The notes below the pieces were generated by a model. The model was not told where the DNA came from. It was given only the letters and a program-made list of their open reading frames with translations, and ran no database searches. The translations under genes and the position numbers were made by a program. From Hydractinia symbiolongicarpus (taxonomy: Eukaryota > Cnidaria > Hydrozoa > Anthoathecata > Hydractiniidae): a stretch of DNA of 64,000 nucleotides. Position 1 is the stretch's first letter. The number at the start of each line of letters is the position of its first letter. The stretch lies in NCBI RefSeq assembly GCF_029227915.1, contig NC_079879.1, positions 4,588,001 to 4,652,000 of the forward strand. Reading direction: 5' to 3'. Below, piece by piece: positions 13,384 through 25,319 of the stretch.

Positions 13384-13898
13384 CTATTCATTTGATCCTG
13401 GCACTCCTGTGTTACAAACTGGACGGCGCCACCAATTAACAATACATGTATCTTGTGCTCCTTGAGTGTCTGATATCTTACAGTCTTCATCAGTGCTGCA
13501 TTCCTTTTTTACGCCTTGCCAGTTTCTTTGGTAACACCACGTGCGTGCTCCCGACCAACATTGACGCCAACAAGCTCTCTACAAAAAAATAATAAAGAAT
13601 TAACCAATGCTTTTTGCTGCAGAATATGTAAACTTTGTTGAGCGAATGTGACATAATATCCTACCGTTACACCCACATGTCCAGTCCAAAACTTTTGGTC
13701 TCGGCAACCGTATGAATACCATCCACTGCATTTTCCTTCTGTGTACATGCAATTATTGGCACCCCTCTTCTCCACGTCATAATCTTGGTAAGATCGTAGA
13801 GCTGCAAGCCGACCTTCTCTTCTGTTCTCATTACGGAAGAAGTTTGCATGCACCATTGCCAGGTTTACTAAAAGCAAAAAAGCAAGATATCTCATCAT
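13384..13898 (-). CDS. Secreted cysteine-rich peptide precursor, copy 1 (two exons; possibly macin-like)
   Basis: Exon 1 (13665-13898, 78 codons) starts MMRYLAFLLLVNLAMVHA, a clear signal peptide. A charged propeptide follows and ends in the dibasic site EKR (residues 43-45), after which the mature part begins GANNC. A GT donor lies at 13664 and an AG acceptor at 13579 (86 nt intron, phase 0). Exon 2 (13384-13578) adds 64 residues to a TAG stop, giving 142 aa in all. The mature ~97 residues contain ten cysteines, three from exon 1 and seven from exon 2, including C-x6-C and later C-x3-C (CWRQC). That spacing and the Trp/Gly content recall macin antimicrobial peptides of Hydra and leeches, but the match is loose; another defence or venom-type scaffold is possible. 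Splicing is inferred. Confidence 0.72.
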
Positions 13899-13976
13899 GT
13901 TTTGATGATTGCGAAAAGCGTAAATGTCGAACGTTTGAAACAGCAGATCGCACTGAATCTAATGGGATGGGCGCTT

Positions 13977-13985
13977 CTATATATA
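13977..13985 (-). promoter_or_regulatory. Putative TATA box of peptide gene copy 1
   Basis: TATATATAG on the minus strand, about 80 nt upstream of the ATG at 13898. The same box and spacing are kept in the two array copies (near 20357 and 24506), so it is probably the promoter of this gene family. Confidence 0.5.
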
Positions 13986-14929
13986 TCATTGATCATTATC
14001 CAGATGTTTCACGCTTTGTGGACACAGACAAAGAGACACAACGCAATAATTTTCTATTCGAAAAGCTATTGCGTAAGCAAACAATGCGGAGAAGGCGCAT
14101 CACTGAGTTCCAGCTTCTTTTGCGCGTTTTTGGTAAAGGACTAATCGCTGATTCTTTATATAAACAAATCCGACAATTTTGCTTGATTAAGAAAATAATT
14201 AGGTTTTCCACTGAATTACTTTATAGTTTATTGATTAAAAGGCTCTCAGGGGTTTACACTCGCCATCAAAATAGTTTACTCGCATAATTTTGAAGTGGAA
14301 GAAGCTCGAAGGTCAGCGTTGCCGTGCAGTACCGCTTAAATGTAACTCTGAATATGCACGATATCTTTACACGAACGTCAGAACTTTCGTTGTTATTGTT
14401 AACCTATTGTTAAATACATGAGCTCTTTTTGCATGTTGAAAACAATAGAGTTCATGTCTCACGTCCAAACTTTAATTAACCCCTGTAATTGGTATAGCCG
14501 TCAAGGGATCAACAGAAGAAAAAATATAAAATTTAATAAAGCTTTCAATTTTTATTGTTTCTTCTCATGAACGGCAACGTATTATTTTTTTACATGCGAT
14601 TTATTATGATACTTTGATAGAATTTGTGTTTTGCGCGCAATATTATTGCTTTTACACAAACCTAAATGTTATATTTTATTTAGCACAATTTTAGCATTTC
14701 AAAAAATTGCAACTGGGCTACGAGAATTGAAAATATAAACATAATCAACATTGTTTCACCGTCCAGATGCTCGACCTTCCCTTTCAGTACAATTGACATA
14801 AATTTATACAAATGTCGATGCACTTATTATATTCAGCTACCGTTACCCTTTTTCAAAATTCTTTAGCATTGATTCACTCTTTCTTCGTCGACAGTTTAAT
14901 GCGCCGACGATATATCGCTTTAATTCAGA

Positions 14930-15135
14930 CCACATTATTTCATTTGTACTAAGATCTGGGCTTTCAGCGGGTGTAGGCCAGTAAATAATTTTTCTTCTTC
15001 TTAAATTCTCTTGCTAAAATTGACGTGTGCTTTGGATCATTATCCTGAAATCGATGACCGTCAGGGTATAACTTGTCCAGCGACGGTTTTAAAGTATTTT
15101 GAAGGTCTCGAAAAATTTCTAAAGAAGCAATTAGA
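14930..15135 (-). pseudogene. Tc1/mariner transposase fragment
   Basis: On the minus strand a short stretch reads LDKLYPDGHRFQDNDPKHTS; DNDPKHTS is the second catalytic Asp region of Tc1-family DDE transposases. After a frameshift near 14998 the next frame reads WPTPAESPDLS, the box that normally precedes the third catalytic residue. Only about 65 codons are recognisable; no start and no other domain remain. This is a decayed remnant lying between the old and new peptide-gene duplicates. Confidence 0.75.
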
Positions 15136-17023
15136 CATTACGTAACTAAGAATTAATGTTCTTAACTCGGTTTATTTTTTAGAAAAAGCCAAATGTTCTT
15201 AACACGTTTAATTTTTCAGAGAAAGTCAAATGTTCTTAGCTCGTTTAACAAAAATTAATAAAACTTAGGATGCACAAAAATGACAAATTACTATATTCAT
15301 TTTAATCGTCGTCAAGTATTTTAACTTTAATTTGATCGACCGAAATATCTTGCAAATCACACACACAACGTCCTATCTGTGTTACGAGCAATTAATTTTT
15401 GTTAAACGTAGCTCCCACGCTGTGCACTATTGTTTTCCGCTCTCCATCGCTGTTCTAGTGGGACTCTCCAAACAACAAATTTGGTAGCGTAGAAGTGGCC
15501 ATTGGTTAGTGCACAGTTGTCGAATCTTCTTAGCTAGGTATATAATGTAACTTTGGTTTTGTATTTCTGGAAAAATAGTTGTTGTTATAGTCTACTGACG
15601 AACTTTGTCTTCGTTTCTCTCTTTTTTTTCTCACTTTCTCAGCAAGAATTGTTGACCCGGATATAAGAAACCAATTATTTCTTTAGCTCAATGGCTAGTT
15701 CCCACTATCTAGACATATATATTTGTTTTTTAGAGGTCATCAGGTTGTTGAATGAAGAAGGTATAACTACAGCGACTGTGTGATTTTAAAAGCTTTGCTT
15801 TGTTGTGACCTTTTGATCAAACAAAAGTATTTATTCACCACCAAGGGGTAATGGACGTAAATCTCTTCCCAAGAGCTTCATTTTTACTTGTTTTTATATA
15901 TGTGTTTGCTGGCGCGGCCCTAGCCACTATTAGATTGCAAAAAAATAAGCCTTGGGAAAAGATATTGATAATATACCAATCTTGTTCCCAGGACATCTTT
16001 TGTCCCGGGATTAGAAAAGATACAAGGTGTCCTGGGGATAAGGTTGATAATATGCATTTCTTTTCAGAGAGTATAAACAGCTAACATTTTGCGGAATAGA
16101 TTATCTTGTGGGTTTCTATCATTAAACGCACGTTTCCGATTCCGGGTTTTTTCGGTTTGTTTAACAAAAAATCTAGAAAAAACAGAGAACGAGAATAAAA
16201 AAATCCGAATACGCGCTTAGTAAAAAAAAAAGAATAAATGTTAACTTAGCGATGTTATGTGTACTCACATGTAGCATTCTGACTATGGCCTGCATTGCAG
16301 TATCTTCAAACAATCGACTCTATCGGGTCTACTGAATTACTGAATTTCGCAAATTTTAGGTGAAGCTTGGTCTTTCTTCTTCCTGTCAGTCAGTTTACTC
16401 CAAACTGACATATTGAAAATTGAAATTTCGAGAAATTTCCCGTTCAAGAAGATCTCACAAATCAAATTTGGGAAATAACTGCATAGTGTGTAACAAATAT
16501 TATTGCCTATCTGAATAGCAAAATATGTCGTGTCTAACTTCGTAACAGAAATTACGATATATAGCTTTTTGTAAACTTTATTTGCGAGGTTGTTTACGTA
16601 TATCATACGTCTTGTTCTGTCTTAAAAAAGTTTTCCAATACAAACAACAAAATAAAACACGAAAAAATAGCGTGTTAAAAAAACTAACAAAAATATACTT
16701 GTACAACAATCGTGCTAGTCAAACATATTCACAGGATGCAAGATCATATAAAGACTTTTTTGTTACCATAGCGATCCAGGTCACACGAAAATGTGCGCTT
16801 GTCAGGCATTTTTAAATGAAATTTTGGCCCGAATAAGTTTCCAAAAAGTAATTACTCAACCGCCGCCACAAAAAGAATAAAATCATTCATTTGTGCAGAA
16901 ATTTGCTCTTCGGTTATCCACTTCTACAACGCTTGGCAATATCAAATTTGCTAAAATCTTAAGACCTGACGGTACTTTATATAAGTGGGTAATGCACAAG
17001 CGTGCAATGACCACCAATGGCTC
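15136..17023. other. Noncoding spacer with one possible signal-peptide ORF and a hairpin repeat
   Basis: An open frame at 15851-16084 (plus) begins with an ATG and a hydrophobic signal-like segment (LFPRASFLLVFIYVFAGAAL). It then runs into a palindromic repeat, so it is either a stranded first exon or chance. The remainder (15136-15850 and 16085-17023) shows no gene. Confidence 0.35.
15975..16048. repeat. Palindromic CCCAGGACA/TGTCCTGGG repeat (MITE-like)
   Basis: An inverted repeat built on CCCAGGACATCTT and AAGGTGTCCTGGG with a short centre containing CCCGGG. Relatives lie in every array unit (17585-17664 in the first) and at 60476-60560, where the arms read like GTCCCCAGGG/CCCTGGGGAC. I recall such arms as common in cnidarian genomes. 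Confidence 0.5.
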
Positions 17024-20000
17024 GCTCCCCAGCTACATCAATAAACCTACGACGACCAACCAGACCAGCCAAGGGGTGGACAACAAAATGTGAGCAGTTT
17101 TAGACATGGCCGTACACAGAATTTTCTGGCCACACTAAGAGTGCACAAACTCTGTTCAGTTTTACAAATCAATCTGCGATTATGGATGACGCTGGAGACT
17201 AGGTTGAAAAAAAACGGTGTGGAATTCCAAAAGCAGTTGGGATGTAAGACGTGCAAGGTTGAAAAAAAACATTTGTAACCGATATTAATCTATTATATAT
17301 ATTAAATATCAATAAATATTAAGCATTTTGATAATCTTAATCATGTGACAAACGCTGCAAAACAGAATGAAATGCATGGGAACATAAGACTCGAAGACAT
17401 GAGAGACTATGCAGGATATGGACTAAAACGCATGAGAGAATTGACGTATAAATTCAAAAACCATATGTATCTAGCATAATTCAGAAATATTCTCAATAAA
17501 ATTTCCTTTTTTCCATAATGTTTCTGTTTCTCTACTGATCAACATGTCTATGTTTTTGTCCTTTCATATCTGCTTAGATATGTTACCAACCTCGTCCCCA
17601 GGGCATCTTGTATCTTTTCTGACCCCGGGACGGCGATACGAACATGGCCCTGGAGGAGGCTGGTCCGATATGAAACCTGATTGGCGCGGATATGTCAAAT
17701 AATTATTGCGTCATACAAAACATTTTGGCGAGGCGGCGAGTCTGTGACCAACAGGAGGAAGCTGTTCGTATTAAAATGGCGGAGGAGGTGTATCAGCAGT
17801 ATCAAGTTTTTTTTCAAAGTGAAAAATTTAATAAAAACCATTACTAAGCAATGAGAGTATAAAATAAGACATCATAAAGTAATACTGCTTACATGAGAAT
17901 ATTTCAATAGCTGGGAATGTTTAATAAAGCTAAAAAAGTAGCTAGCTAGCACACTATTCCTAGCAAACTATCAAGATAAGAACAAAAGAAAGAAACTCAA
18001 GTTGTTTCCAATTGGCCAGGTTTAATTTGCAGCTTTTTGCAAAGAATGACGTTGCATAAAATTGACGCCCATGTCCTTTATAGACAAAATAATTTTGCAC
18101 AAAATGTCGAAAATGTTTTTTTTACAAAATATATATACATTACGTTTTAAATTATATCAGGTTGTTATTAGTGGGCATGTTTTATTACCTTATATGCTTT
18201 GGTTACTATAAAAGATATGAAAAGCCAGTAGGTTAACCGTCGGAGCCATTTTATCATTTAATGCACATTTACCCGGCCTAATTCAAGAAAATTCCAATTG
18301 CAATAGCTTCCGTAAAAAAATAAAGTTATTGACTTGAAACTTGTTAAGGAGTACTTTTAAACCAATCTGATAAAATATAATTTTACACGAGGCATAAAAA
18401 ATCTACAAAGCCATTTTGAGGAAGAGAAAAAGGTAGGAAGATTTTCTTAAACTGATTCTTGCTAGGTCTTTTTTAACACGCTATGAAGAAATTTCAGAAA
18501 ATTAAACTTAATCAAATTTGATTGAGCGCTCAATCAGGCATATGGTTAAATCCAGGATCTATATACTGAAGATGGTGGTAGATATTTAACAGCTCACCAC
18601 TGTGATATATTATCTCAAGAGTTTTAATACAAATTACAAAGCAGTGAACATAAAAAAAAAAAGTCTAAACCGAGTATATAGTTTATATAGCGTCCCATAA
18701 CTTCAGTAAAAATTAAAATATTGACTTAAGATTTGGTATGATATGGTTTTAGATTGGTTTGATGAAATTGAGCCAAAAAATAGTTCTATTATCATCATAC
18801 TTTCTGAGTTTCAGAATTTAGTCCTTTTCAGAGAAGCCGATAAGCTGTTTTGACAGTATATCAATTTTGACCAAGATACAGATTCAGAAAATTTTAAAAG
18901 CTATTCTAACCTCAGAAATAGGTCAGATAAGATTCAAACTAAAATTATGTCTAAAATTTGGGAAAACATATAATTTTTAACGACTTTTATTGCTAATAAA
19001 CGATATTTATACACTCTATTTATATCAAGAGAAATTTGTATATGCATGCTGAAAGAATTTTTTAGTTGTGATCTGAAGGTGCTCTGACAAATTTTGTTTG
19101 TTATTTTTTGCCTTAAACACAAGAAAATTTGCTAATTAAAAAAGTTTTGTTAATATAAGGTATGCGATTTCTTTATTTGTGTATTAATATTAGTTAATAT
19201 AAAAGCTTTTGTTTTGTAGCAGACAATACCTTTCAGATTTTAATTGGCCAGAAGAGATCATGTGATAAAAAAAGTAATTTCATTAGTTGGGAAAAATTAA
19301 ATTTACCGTGACGAGGGCTTTGTTAAATAAAATTGACAACAAATTATTATGATAAGAAGCATACAAAACATTATAAATGCTTTTAAATGCATTCCTCAAC
19401 GGGAATTCGTTTAAAACGTTTTTTTCGGCGTTCTTAATGAAATTATCAACAAACGTTATTGTGATAAGAAATACAATAATTTCAGTGGATTCTTTAACTA
19501 GTTATAAGATTACTTATTAGGAGTTTATTCATAATCCTACTTAAATCCTAAGCGCTTTTCTTTACACTCAAATCGTTAAAGTGGTGTCACCAAATATTTG
19601 AGAACAAAAAACTCACAATGAGAACTATCTATTCAATTATTTCAATTCTCTGGAAATTCAAAACATAATTACGGGGTAAAGTTCAATCATTGCAACATAT
19701 TAAAACATAACTGCTTTCAGAGTGTTATTTTATCTTCAATACAAGCGGGCGTGAAAGTATTAAAAAAAGTGTCTGTGCGTTGAATGCTTCAATTTCCATC
19801 TATTCATTTGATCATGGCGCTCCTTCGTTACAAACTGGAATGTTCCAGAAAAGAACACATGTATCTTGTGCTCCTTGAGTGTCTGATATCTTACAGTGGT
19901 CATCAGTGCTGCATTCCTTTTTTACGCCTTTCCCGTTTTTTTGGTAACACCACGTGCGTGCTCCCGACCAACATTGACGCCAACAAGCTCCCTACAAAAA

Positions 20001-21170
20001 AATAATAAAGAATTAACCAATGCTTTTTGCTGCAGAATATGTAAACTTTGTTGAGCGAATGTGACATAATATCCTACCGTTCTGCAACCGTATGAATACC
20101 ATCCACTGCATTTTCCTTCTGTGTACATGCAATTATTGGCACCCCTCTTCTCCATGTCATAATCTTGGTAAGATCGTAGAGCTGCAAGCCGACCTTCTCT
20201 TCTGTAATCATTACGGAAGAAGTTTGCATGCACCATTGCAAGGCTGACTAAAAGCAAAAATGCAAGATATCTCATCATGTTTTGATGATTGCGAAAAGCG
20301 TAAATGTCGATCGTTTGAAACAGCAGATCGCACTGAATCTAAAGGGATGGGCGCTTCTATATATATCATTGATCATTATCCAGATGTTTCACGCTTTGTG
20401 GACATAGAGAAAGAGACACAGCGCAATAATTTTCGATTTGAAAAGCTATTGCGTAAACAAACAATGCGAATATATTAATAATAGAGTTCATGTCTCACAT
20501 GCAAACTTTAATTAACCCCTGTAATTGCTATAGCCTTTAAGGGATCAACGGAAGAAAAAAATATAGAATTTAACAAAGCTTTAAGTTTTTATTGTTTCTT
20601 CTCATGAACGACAACGTATTGTTCTTTTTACATGCGACTTATGATACTATGATAGAATCTTGTGTTTCGCGCGCAATTTTATTGTTTTTACACAAACCTA
20701 AATGTTATATTTTATTTAGCACATGAAACAACTTATTTTTTTTATAAATAATATAAATATATATAAATATAAATGTTTAATTATAAAGCCAAATGTTCTT
20801 TACTCGAGTATCAAGAAATAAGTGCCTAGATTCTCATATTTCCATTTTAATTTCTAAATTTCTGAAAAAGACTTCTCAGGTTGAAGATTTGATTCTCAGA
20901 TTTGTTTCTCAGATTTACTTCTCAGATTTGATTCTCATATAAGCAAAGAAAAAAGGCACTCCAATCAAAGCACTATTTTATGTAGCTAGCTGGCTAGCTC
21001 GAGAGCTAACTAACTTCACGACTATAAAAAGGGGCATGTCAGCACCAATTAAAATGAGACCCAAGTTAATACCAAAAATTGAGATAACTAGCTAGCCAGC
21101 ACGCATTTCTCACCTATTTATAAAATAATTCTTACCTGATAAAATACACGAATATAATGAATAGTGTTTA
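17024..21170. repeat. Tandem array unit 1 (4,147 bp)
   Basis: Begins at GCTCCCCAGCTACATC (17024); the same sequence restarts at 21171 and 25320. By eye the unit is about 99% or more identical to the next, differing by scattered substitutions and single-base indels. It contains a palindromic CCCAGGG repeat (17585-17664), a long AT-rich region with no gene, the two-exon cysteine-rich peptide gene (19812-20278), and a tail with GATTCTCAGATTT repeats (near 20880-20940). Small open frames at 17047/17090, 18934 and 19784 repeat in every copy but show no domain and are not called. Confidence 0.9.
19812..20278 (-). CDS. Secreted cysteine-rich peptide precursor, copy 2 (two exons)
   Basis: Same architecture as copy 1: signal peptide MMRYLAFLLLVSLAMVHA, propeptide ending MEKR, then mature GANNC. 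Exon 1 is 20078-20278 (67 codons), the intron is 19992-20077 with GT/AG ends, and exon 2 is 19812-19991, ending in TGA; 126 aa in total. Compared with copy 1, exon 1 lacks 33 nt just before the donor, an in-frame loss of 11 residues. This shortens the gap between the second cysteine and the C-x3-C pair and makes the spacing more macin-like. All ten mature cysteines are kept. The C-terminus differs and ends earlier. The ORF and splice sites are intact, so the gene may be expressed. Confidence 0.72.
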
Positions 21171-24100
21171 GCTCCCCAGCTACATCAATAAACCTACGAC
21201 GACCAACCAGACCAGCCAAGGGGTGGACAACAAAATGTGAGCAGTTTTAGACATGGCCGTACACAGAATTTTCTGGCCACACTAAGAGTGCACAAACTCT
21301 GTTCAGTTTTACAAATCAATCTGCGATTATGGATGACGCTGGAGACTAGGTTGAAAAAAAACGGTGTGGAATTCCAAAAGCAGTTGGGATGTAAGACGTG
21401 CAAGGTTGAAAAAAAACATTTGTAACCGATATTAATCTATTATATATATTAAATATCAATAAATATTAAGCATTTTGATAATCTTAATCATGTGACAAAC
21501 GCTGCAAAACAGAATGAAATGCATGGGAACATAAGACTCGAAGACATGAGAGACTATGCAGGATATGGACTAAAACGCATGAGAGAATTGACGTATAAAT
21601 TCAAAAACCATATGTATCTAGCATAATTCAGAAATATTCTCAATAAAATTTCCTTTTTTCCATAATGTTTCTGTTTCTCTACTGATCAACATGTCTATGT
21701 TTTTGTCCTTTCATATCTGCTTAGATATGTTACCAACCTCGTCCCCAGGGCATCTTGTATCTTTTCTGACCCCGGGACGGCGATACGAACATGGCCCTGG
21801 AGGAGGCTGGTCCGATATGAAACCTGATTGGCGCGGATATGTCAAATAATTATTGCGTCATACAAAACATTTTGGCGAGGCGGCGAGTCCGTGACCAACA
21901 GGAGGAAGCTGTTCGTATTAAAATGGCGGAGGAGGTGTATCAGCAGTATCAAGTTTTTTTTCAAAGTGAAAAATTTAATAAAAACCATTACTAAGCAATG
22001 AGAGTATAAAATAAGACATCATAAAGTAATACTGCTTACATGAGAATATTTCAATAGCTGGGAATGTTTAATAAAGCTAGAAAAGTAGCTAGCTAGCACA
22101 CTATTCCTAGCAAACTATCAAGATAAGAACAAAAGAAAGAAACTCAACTTGTTTCCAACTGGCCAGGTTTAATTTGCAGCTTTTTGCAAAGAATGACGTT
22201 GCATAAAATTGGCGCCCATGTCCTTTATAGACAAAATAATTTTGCACAAAATATCGAAAATGTTTTTTTTACAAAATATATATACATTACGTTTTAAATT
22301 ATATCAGGTTGTTATTAGTGGGCATGTTTTATTACCTTATATGCTTTGGTTACTATAAAAGATATGAAAAGCCAGTAGGTTAACCGTCGGAGCCATTTTA
22401 TCATTTAATGCACATTTACCCGGCCTAATTCAAGAAAATTCCAATTGCAATAGCTTCCGTAAAAAAATTAAAGTTATTGACTTGAAACTTGTTAAGGAGT
22501 ACTTTTAAACCAATCTGATAAAATATAATTTTACACGAGGCATAAAAAATCTACAAAGCCATTTTGAGGAAGAGAAAAAGGTAGGAAGATTTTCTTAAAC
22601 TGATTCTTGCTAGGTCTTTTTTAACACGCTATGAAGAAATTTCAGAAAATTAAACTTAATCAAATTTGATTGAGCGCTCAATCAGGCATATGGTTAAATC
22701 CAGGATCTATATACTGAAGATGGTGGTAGATATTTAACAGCTCACCACTGTGATATATTATCTCAAGAGTTTTAATACAAATTACAAAGCAGTGAACATA
22801 AAAAAAAAAAAGTCTAAACCGAGTATATAGTTTATATAGCGTCCCATAACTTCAGTAAAAATTAAAATATTGACTTAAGATTTGGTATGATATGGTTTTA
22901 GATTGGTTTGATGAAATTGAGCCAAAAAATAGTTCTATTATCATCATACTTTCTGAGTTTCAGAATTTAGTCCTTTTCAGAGAAGCCGATAAGCTGTTTT
23001 GACAGTATATCAATTTTGACCAAGATACAGATTCAGAAAATTTTAAAAGCTATTCTAACCTCAGAAATAGGTCAGATAAGATTCAAACTAAAATTATGTC
23101 TAAAATTTGGGAAAACATATAATTTTTAACGACTTTTATTGCTAATAAACGATATTTATACACTCTATTTATATCAAGAGAAATTTGTATATGCATGCTG
23201 AAAGAATTTTTTAGTTGTGATCTGAAGGTGCTCTGACAAATTTTGTTTGTTATTTTTTGCCTTAAACACAAGAAAATTTGCTAATTAAAAAAGTTTTGTT
23301 AATATAAGGTATGCGATTTCTTTATTTGTGTATTAATATTAGTTAATATAAAAGCTTTTGTTTTGTAGCAGACAATACCTTTCAGATTTTAATTGGCCAG
23401 AAGAGATCATGTGATAAAAAAAGTAATTTCATTAGTTGGGAAAAATTAAATTTACCGTGACGAGGGCTTTGTTAAATAAAATTGACAACAAATTATTATG
23501 ATAAGAAGCATACAAAACATTATAAATGCTTTTAAATGCATTCCTCAACGGGAATTCGTTTAAAACGTTTTTTTCGGCGTTCTTAATGAAATTATCAACA
23601 AACGTTATTGTGATAAGAAATACAATAATTTCAGTGGATTCTTTAACTAGTTATAAGATTACTTATTAGGAGTTTATTCATAATCCTACTTAAATCCTAA
23701 GCGCTTTTCTTTACACTCAAATCGTTAAAGTGGTGTCACCAAATATTTGAGAACAAAAAACTCACAATGAGAACTATCTATTCAATTATTTCAATTCTCT
23801 GGAAATTCAAAACATAATTACGGGGTAAAGTTCAATCATTGCAACATATTAAAACATAACTGCTTTCAGAGTGTTATTTTATCTTCAATACAAGCGGGCG
23901 TGAAAGTATTAAAAAAAGTGTCTGTGCGTTGAATGCTTCAATTTCCATCTATTCATTTGATCATGGCGCTCCTTCGTTACAAACTGGAATGTTCCAGAAA
24001 AGAACACATGTATCTTGTGCTCCTTGAGTGTCTGATATCTTACAGTGGTCATCAGTGCTGCATTCCTTTTTTACGCCTTTCCCGTTTTTTTGGTAACACC

Positions 24101-25319
24101 ACGTGCGTGCTCCCGACCAACATTGACGCCAACAAGCTCCCTACAAAAAAATAATAAAGAATTAACCAATGCTTTTTGCTGCAGAATATGTAAACTTTGT
24201 TGAGCGAATGTGACATAATATCCTACCGTTCTGCAACCGTATGAATACCATCCACTGCATTTTCCTTCTGTGTACATGCAATTATTGGCACCCCTCTTCT
24301 CCATGTCATAATCTTGGTAAGATCGTAGAGCTGCAAGCCGACCTTCTCTTCTGTAATCATTACGGAAGAAGTTTGCATGCACCATTGCAAGGCTGACTAA
24401 AAGCAAAAATGCAAGATATCTCATCATGTTTTGATGATTGCGAAAAGCGTAAATGTCGATCGTTTGAAACAGCAGATCGCACTGAATCTAAAGGGATGGG
24501 CGCTTCTATATATATCATTGATCATTATCCAGATGTTTCACGCTTTGTGGACATAGAGAAAGAGACACAGCGCAATAATTTTCGATTTGAAAAGCTATTG
24601 CGTAAACAAACAATGCGAATATATTAATAATAGAGTTCATGTCTCACATGCAAACTTTAATTAACCCCTGTAATTGCTATAGCCTTTAAGGAATCAACGG
24701 AAGAAAAAAATATAGAATTTAACAAAGCTTTAAGTTTTTATTGTTTCTTCTCATGAACGACAACGTATTGTTCTTTTTACATGCGACTTATGATACTATG
24801 ATAGAATCTTGTGTTTCGCGCGCAATTTTATTGTTTTTACACAAACCTAAATGTTATATTTTATTTAGCACATGAAACAACTTATTTTTTTTATAAATAA
24901 TATAAATATATATAAATATAAATGTTTAATTATAAAGCCAAATGTTCTTTACTCGAGTATCAAGAAATAAGTGCCTAGATTCTCATATTTCCATTTTAAT
25001 TTCTAAATTTCTGAAAAAGACTTCTCAGGTTGAAGATTTGATTCTCAGATTTGTTTCTCAGATTTACTTCTCAGATTTGATTCTCATATAAGCAAAGAAA
25101 AAAGGCACTCCAATCAAAGCACTATTTTATGTAGCTAGCTGGCTAGCTCGAGAGCTAACTAACTTCACGACTATAAAAAGGGGCATGTCAGCACCAATTA
25201 AAATGAGACCCAAGTTAATACCAAAAATTGAGATAACTAGCTAGCCAGCACGCATTTCTCACCTATTTATAAAATAATTCTTACCTGATAAAATACACGA
25301 ATATAATGAATAGTGTTTA
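21171..25319. repeat. Tandem array unit 2 (4,149 bp)
   Basis: Near-identical head-to-tail copy of unit 1 with the same gene and repeats in the same order. Diagnostic differences include GTCCGTGACC versus GTCTGTGACC (near 21886) and CTCAACTTG versus CTCAAGTTG (near 22144). At these positions unit 3 agrees with unit 1, not unit 2. Confidence 0.9.
23961..24427 (-). CDS. Secreted cysteine-rich peptide precursor, copy 3 (two exons)
   Basis: By eye the same as copy 2 at the protein level, displaced by 4,149 bp. Exon 1 is 24227-24427 and exon 2 is 23961-24140, with a phase-0 intron between them. Signal peptide, MEKR processing site and ten mature cysteines are all present. With copy 2 it forms a recently duplicated pair. 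No sign of decay. Confidence 0.72.

Larger units (their letters stand above)
12875..14690. repeat. Diverged single copy of part of the 4.15 kb array unit
   Basis: This block aligns by eye with 19284-20725 inside the first full array unit: the same start (AGTTGGGAAAAATTAAATTT), the same two-exon peptide gene, and the same downstream block ending near TTTATTTAGCAC. It differs by many substitutions. It also keeps about 350 bp (roughly 14095-14440) that the array units lack. It is therefore an older duplicate of the locus, separated from the near-identical array by a Tc1/mariner remnant and other sequence. Confidence 0.75.

Noticed and set aside
13712-14287. Long plus-strand open frame (191 codons) over the peptide gene
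   Set aside because: It is antisense to exon 1 and the promoter of the cysteine-rich gene, which has signal peptide, splice sites and conserved cysteines.
17047-17278. Open frames recurring in each array unit (69 aa minus, 62 aa plus)
   Set aside because: Repetition only reflects the 4.15 kb duplication; no motif, and the two frames overlap on opposite strands.
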